Notes under the pieces: generated by a model | What the model was told of the DNA's origin: nothing | The model's database searches: none | Seen by the model: the letters and a program-made list of their open reading frames with translations, nothing else | Source of the DNA: Hyphomicrobiales bacterium | GTDB lineage: Bacteria > Pseudomonadota > Alphaproteobacteria > Rhizobiales > Xanthobacteraceae | Direction of reading: 5' to 3' | Length of the DNA: 64,000 nt | Assembly (NCBI GenBank): GCA_021730985.1 | Contig: JAKFYI010000027.1 | Coordinates: forward strand, 102,255-166,254 | Shown here: positions 63,475-64,000 of the stretch, one piece after another | How the letters are laid out: each line of letters starts with the position of its first letter | How positions within the stretch are numbered: the first letter of the stretch is position 1 | Position numbers and translations under genes: made by a program

Positions 63475-64000
63475 ATGGCTGAAAGCTACGAGTGCCTCAA
63501 AGTGGACGTTGCCGATTTCGTCGCGACGGTGCGGCTCGCCCGACCGCCGGTTAACGCGCAAAATCGCCGCTTTCGAGAAGAGATCATCACCATCTTCGAC
63601 GCGCTAAACGATCGCCCCGATGTCCGCGCCATTGTGTTGACAGGCGAAGGCAAAACCTTCTCGGCCGGTGCCGATCTCAAGGAGCGGCCAAACCTCGGCC
63701 AGGAGATCGGAGCCTACCCTCGGCATAACCGGATCGTGCGAGAAAGCTTCAATGCCGTCATGGAATGCGAAAAGCCGGTCATCGCAGCGATCAACGGCGC
63801 GGCGATCGGAGCCGGCTGCGTTCTCGCGCTATGCTGCGACATCCTGATTGCGAGCGAAGCCGGTTATCTCGCTATGACCGAGGTTGATGTCGGCTTGGCC
63901 GGTGGCGTCAGCCATGTGCGGCGGTTCTTCAGAGAGTCTGACGCGCGGTTGCTGATCTATACGGCGCGACGGATGAGTGGTCCCGAGCTTTACCGGATGG
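63475..64000 (+). CDS. Enoyl-CoA hydratase/isomerase family protein (3' end beyond window)
   Basis: Starts at ATG 63475 (AAAGGA eight bases upstream) and runs off the right edge after about 175 residues. Crotonase landmarks in the visible part: RLARPPVNAQNRRFREEI, the oxyanion-hole FSAGADLKERP, KPVIAAINGAAIGAGCVLAL and CCDILIASEAGYLAMTEVDV, where the usual catalytic Glu of PExxxG is replaced in context by MTEVDVGL. It probably hydrates, isomerises or hydrolyses a CoA thioester made with the CoA-transferase of the same operon. The final reaction type cannot be fixed because the C-terminus is outside the window. Confidence 0.9.
   Translation, partial: MAESYECLKVDVADFVATVRLARPPVNAQNRRFREEIITIFDALNDRPDVRAIVLTGEGKTFSAGADLKERPNLGQEIGAYPRHNRIVRESFNAVMECEKPVIAAINGAAIGAGCVLALCCDILIASEAGYLAMTEVDVGLAGGVSHVRRFFRESDARLLIYTARRMSGPELYRM

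Overview
The window is GC-rich and densely coded. Its gene families (many orphan Bug/TctC solute receptors, LLM flavin oxidoreductases, CaiB/BaiF CoA-transferase, 4,5-dihydroxyphthalate-decarboxylase-like proteins, a DUF2272 protein, a tiny lysine-rich peptide) point to an environmental alphaproteobacterium, most likely of the Bradyrhizobium/Rhodopseudomonas/Xanthobacteraceae type. That placement is inferred from gene content only. No rRNA, complete tRNA, IS element, phage gene or CRISPR array was seen. About 52 protein genes are supported, nearly all for uptake and breakdown of small organic acids, aromatics, alicyclics or cyclic ureides.

Layout. 1-3.4 kb: two secreted proteins of unknown role (one cut by the left edge) and a 17-residue lysine-rich peptide gene. 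3.8-12.5 kb: Bug receptor genes pointing right, each facing leftward catabolic genes (three flavin monooxygenases, one dihydroxyphthalate-decarboxylase-like gene), with the C-terminal stump of an enoyl-CoA hydratase between two of them. 12.6-25.9 kb: a LysR regulator divergent from LLM oxidoreductase, fumarylacetoacetase-like hydrolase, cupin and SDR; then a leftward series with two acyl-CoA dehydrogenases, a FadB-type fusion, a Bug receptor, a second LLM oxidoreductase, a SnoaL-like protein and an alpha/beta hydrolase. 26-40.4 kb: further Bug genes (including a tandem pair and one without a signal peptide), a dihydroxyphthalate-decarboxylase-like gene, a ketosteroid-dehydrogenase-like flavoprotein, hydrolases, SDR, cupin, aldo/keto reductase and a TIM-barrel isomerase-like protein.

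40.7-50.9 kb is the most distinctive part: a LysR gene followed by a tightly packed seven-gene operon encoding hydantoinase A and B subunits, a cyanuric acid hydrolase/barbiturase-family ring-opening amidohydrolase with all three Lys-Ser pairs, a complete NitT/TauT-type ABC importer and an amidase-signature hydrolase. It reads as a self-contained uptake and ring-opening route for a cyclic imide or ureide. 51-57 kb holds two copies of a Bug plus decarboxylase-like pair around an amidohydrolase, then a LysR gene and what looks like a decayed 3' end of tRNA-Gln. 57.3-64 kb has a secreted alpha/beta hydrolase without its nucleophile serine and a rightward operon (Bug, GntR, GST, CoA-transferase, carboxymuconolactone-decarboxylase-like, LigI-like amidohydrolase, enoyl-CoA hydratase) that leaves the right edge.

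Two themes recur. There are twelve Bug-type proteins but no TctA/TctB permease genes, and all four decarboxylase-like genes sit next to a Bug gene. Paralogous LLM and cupin genes also share a similar upstream element, which hints at co-regulation.
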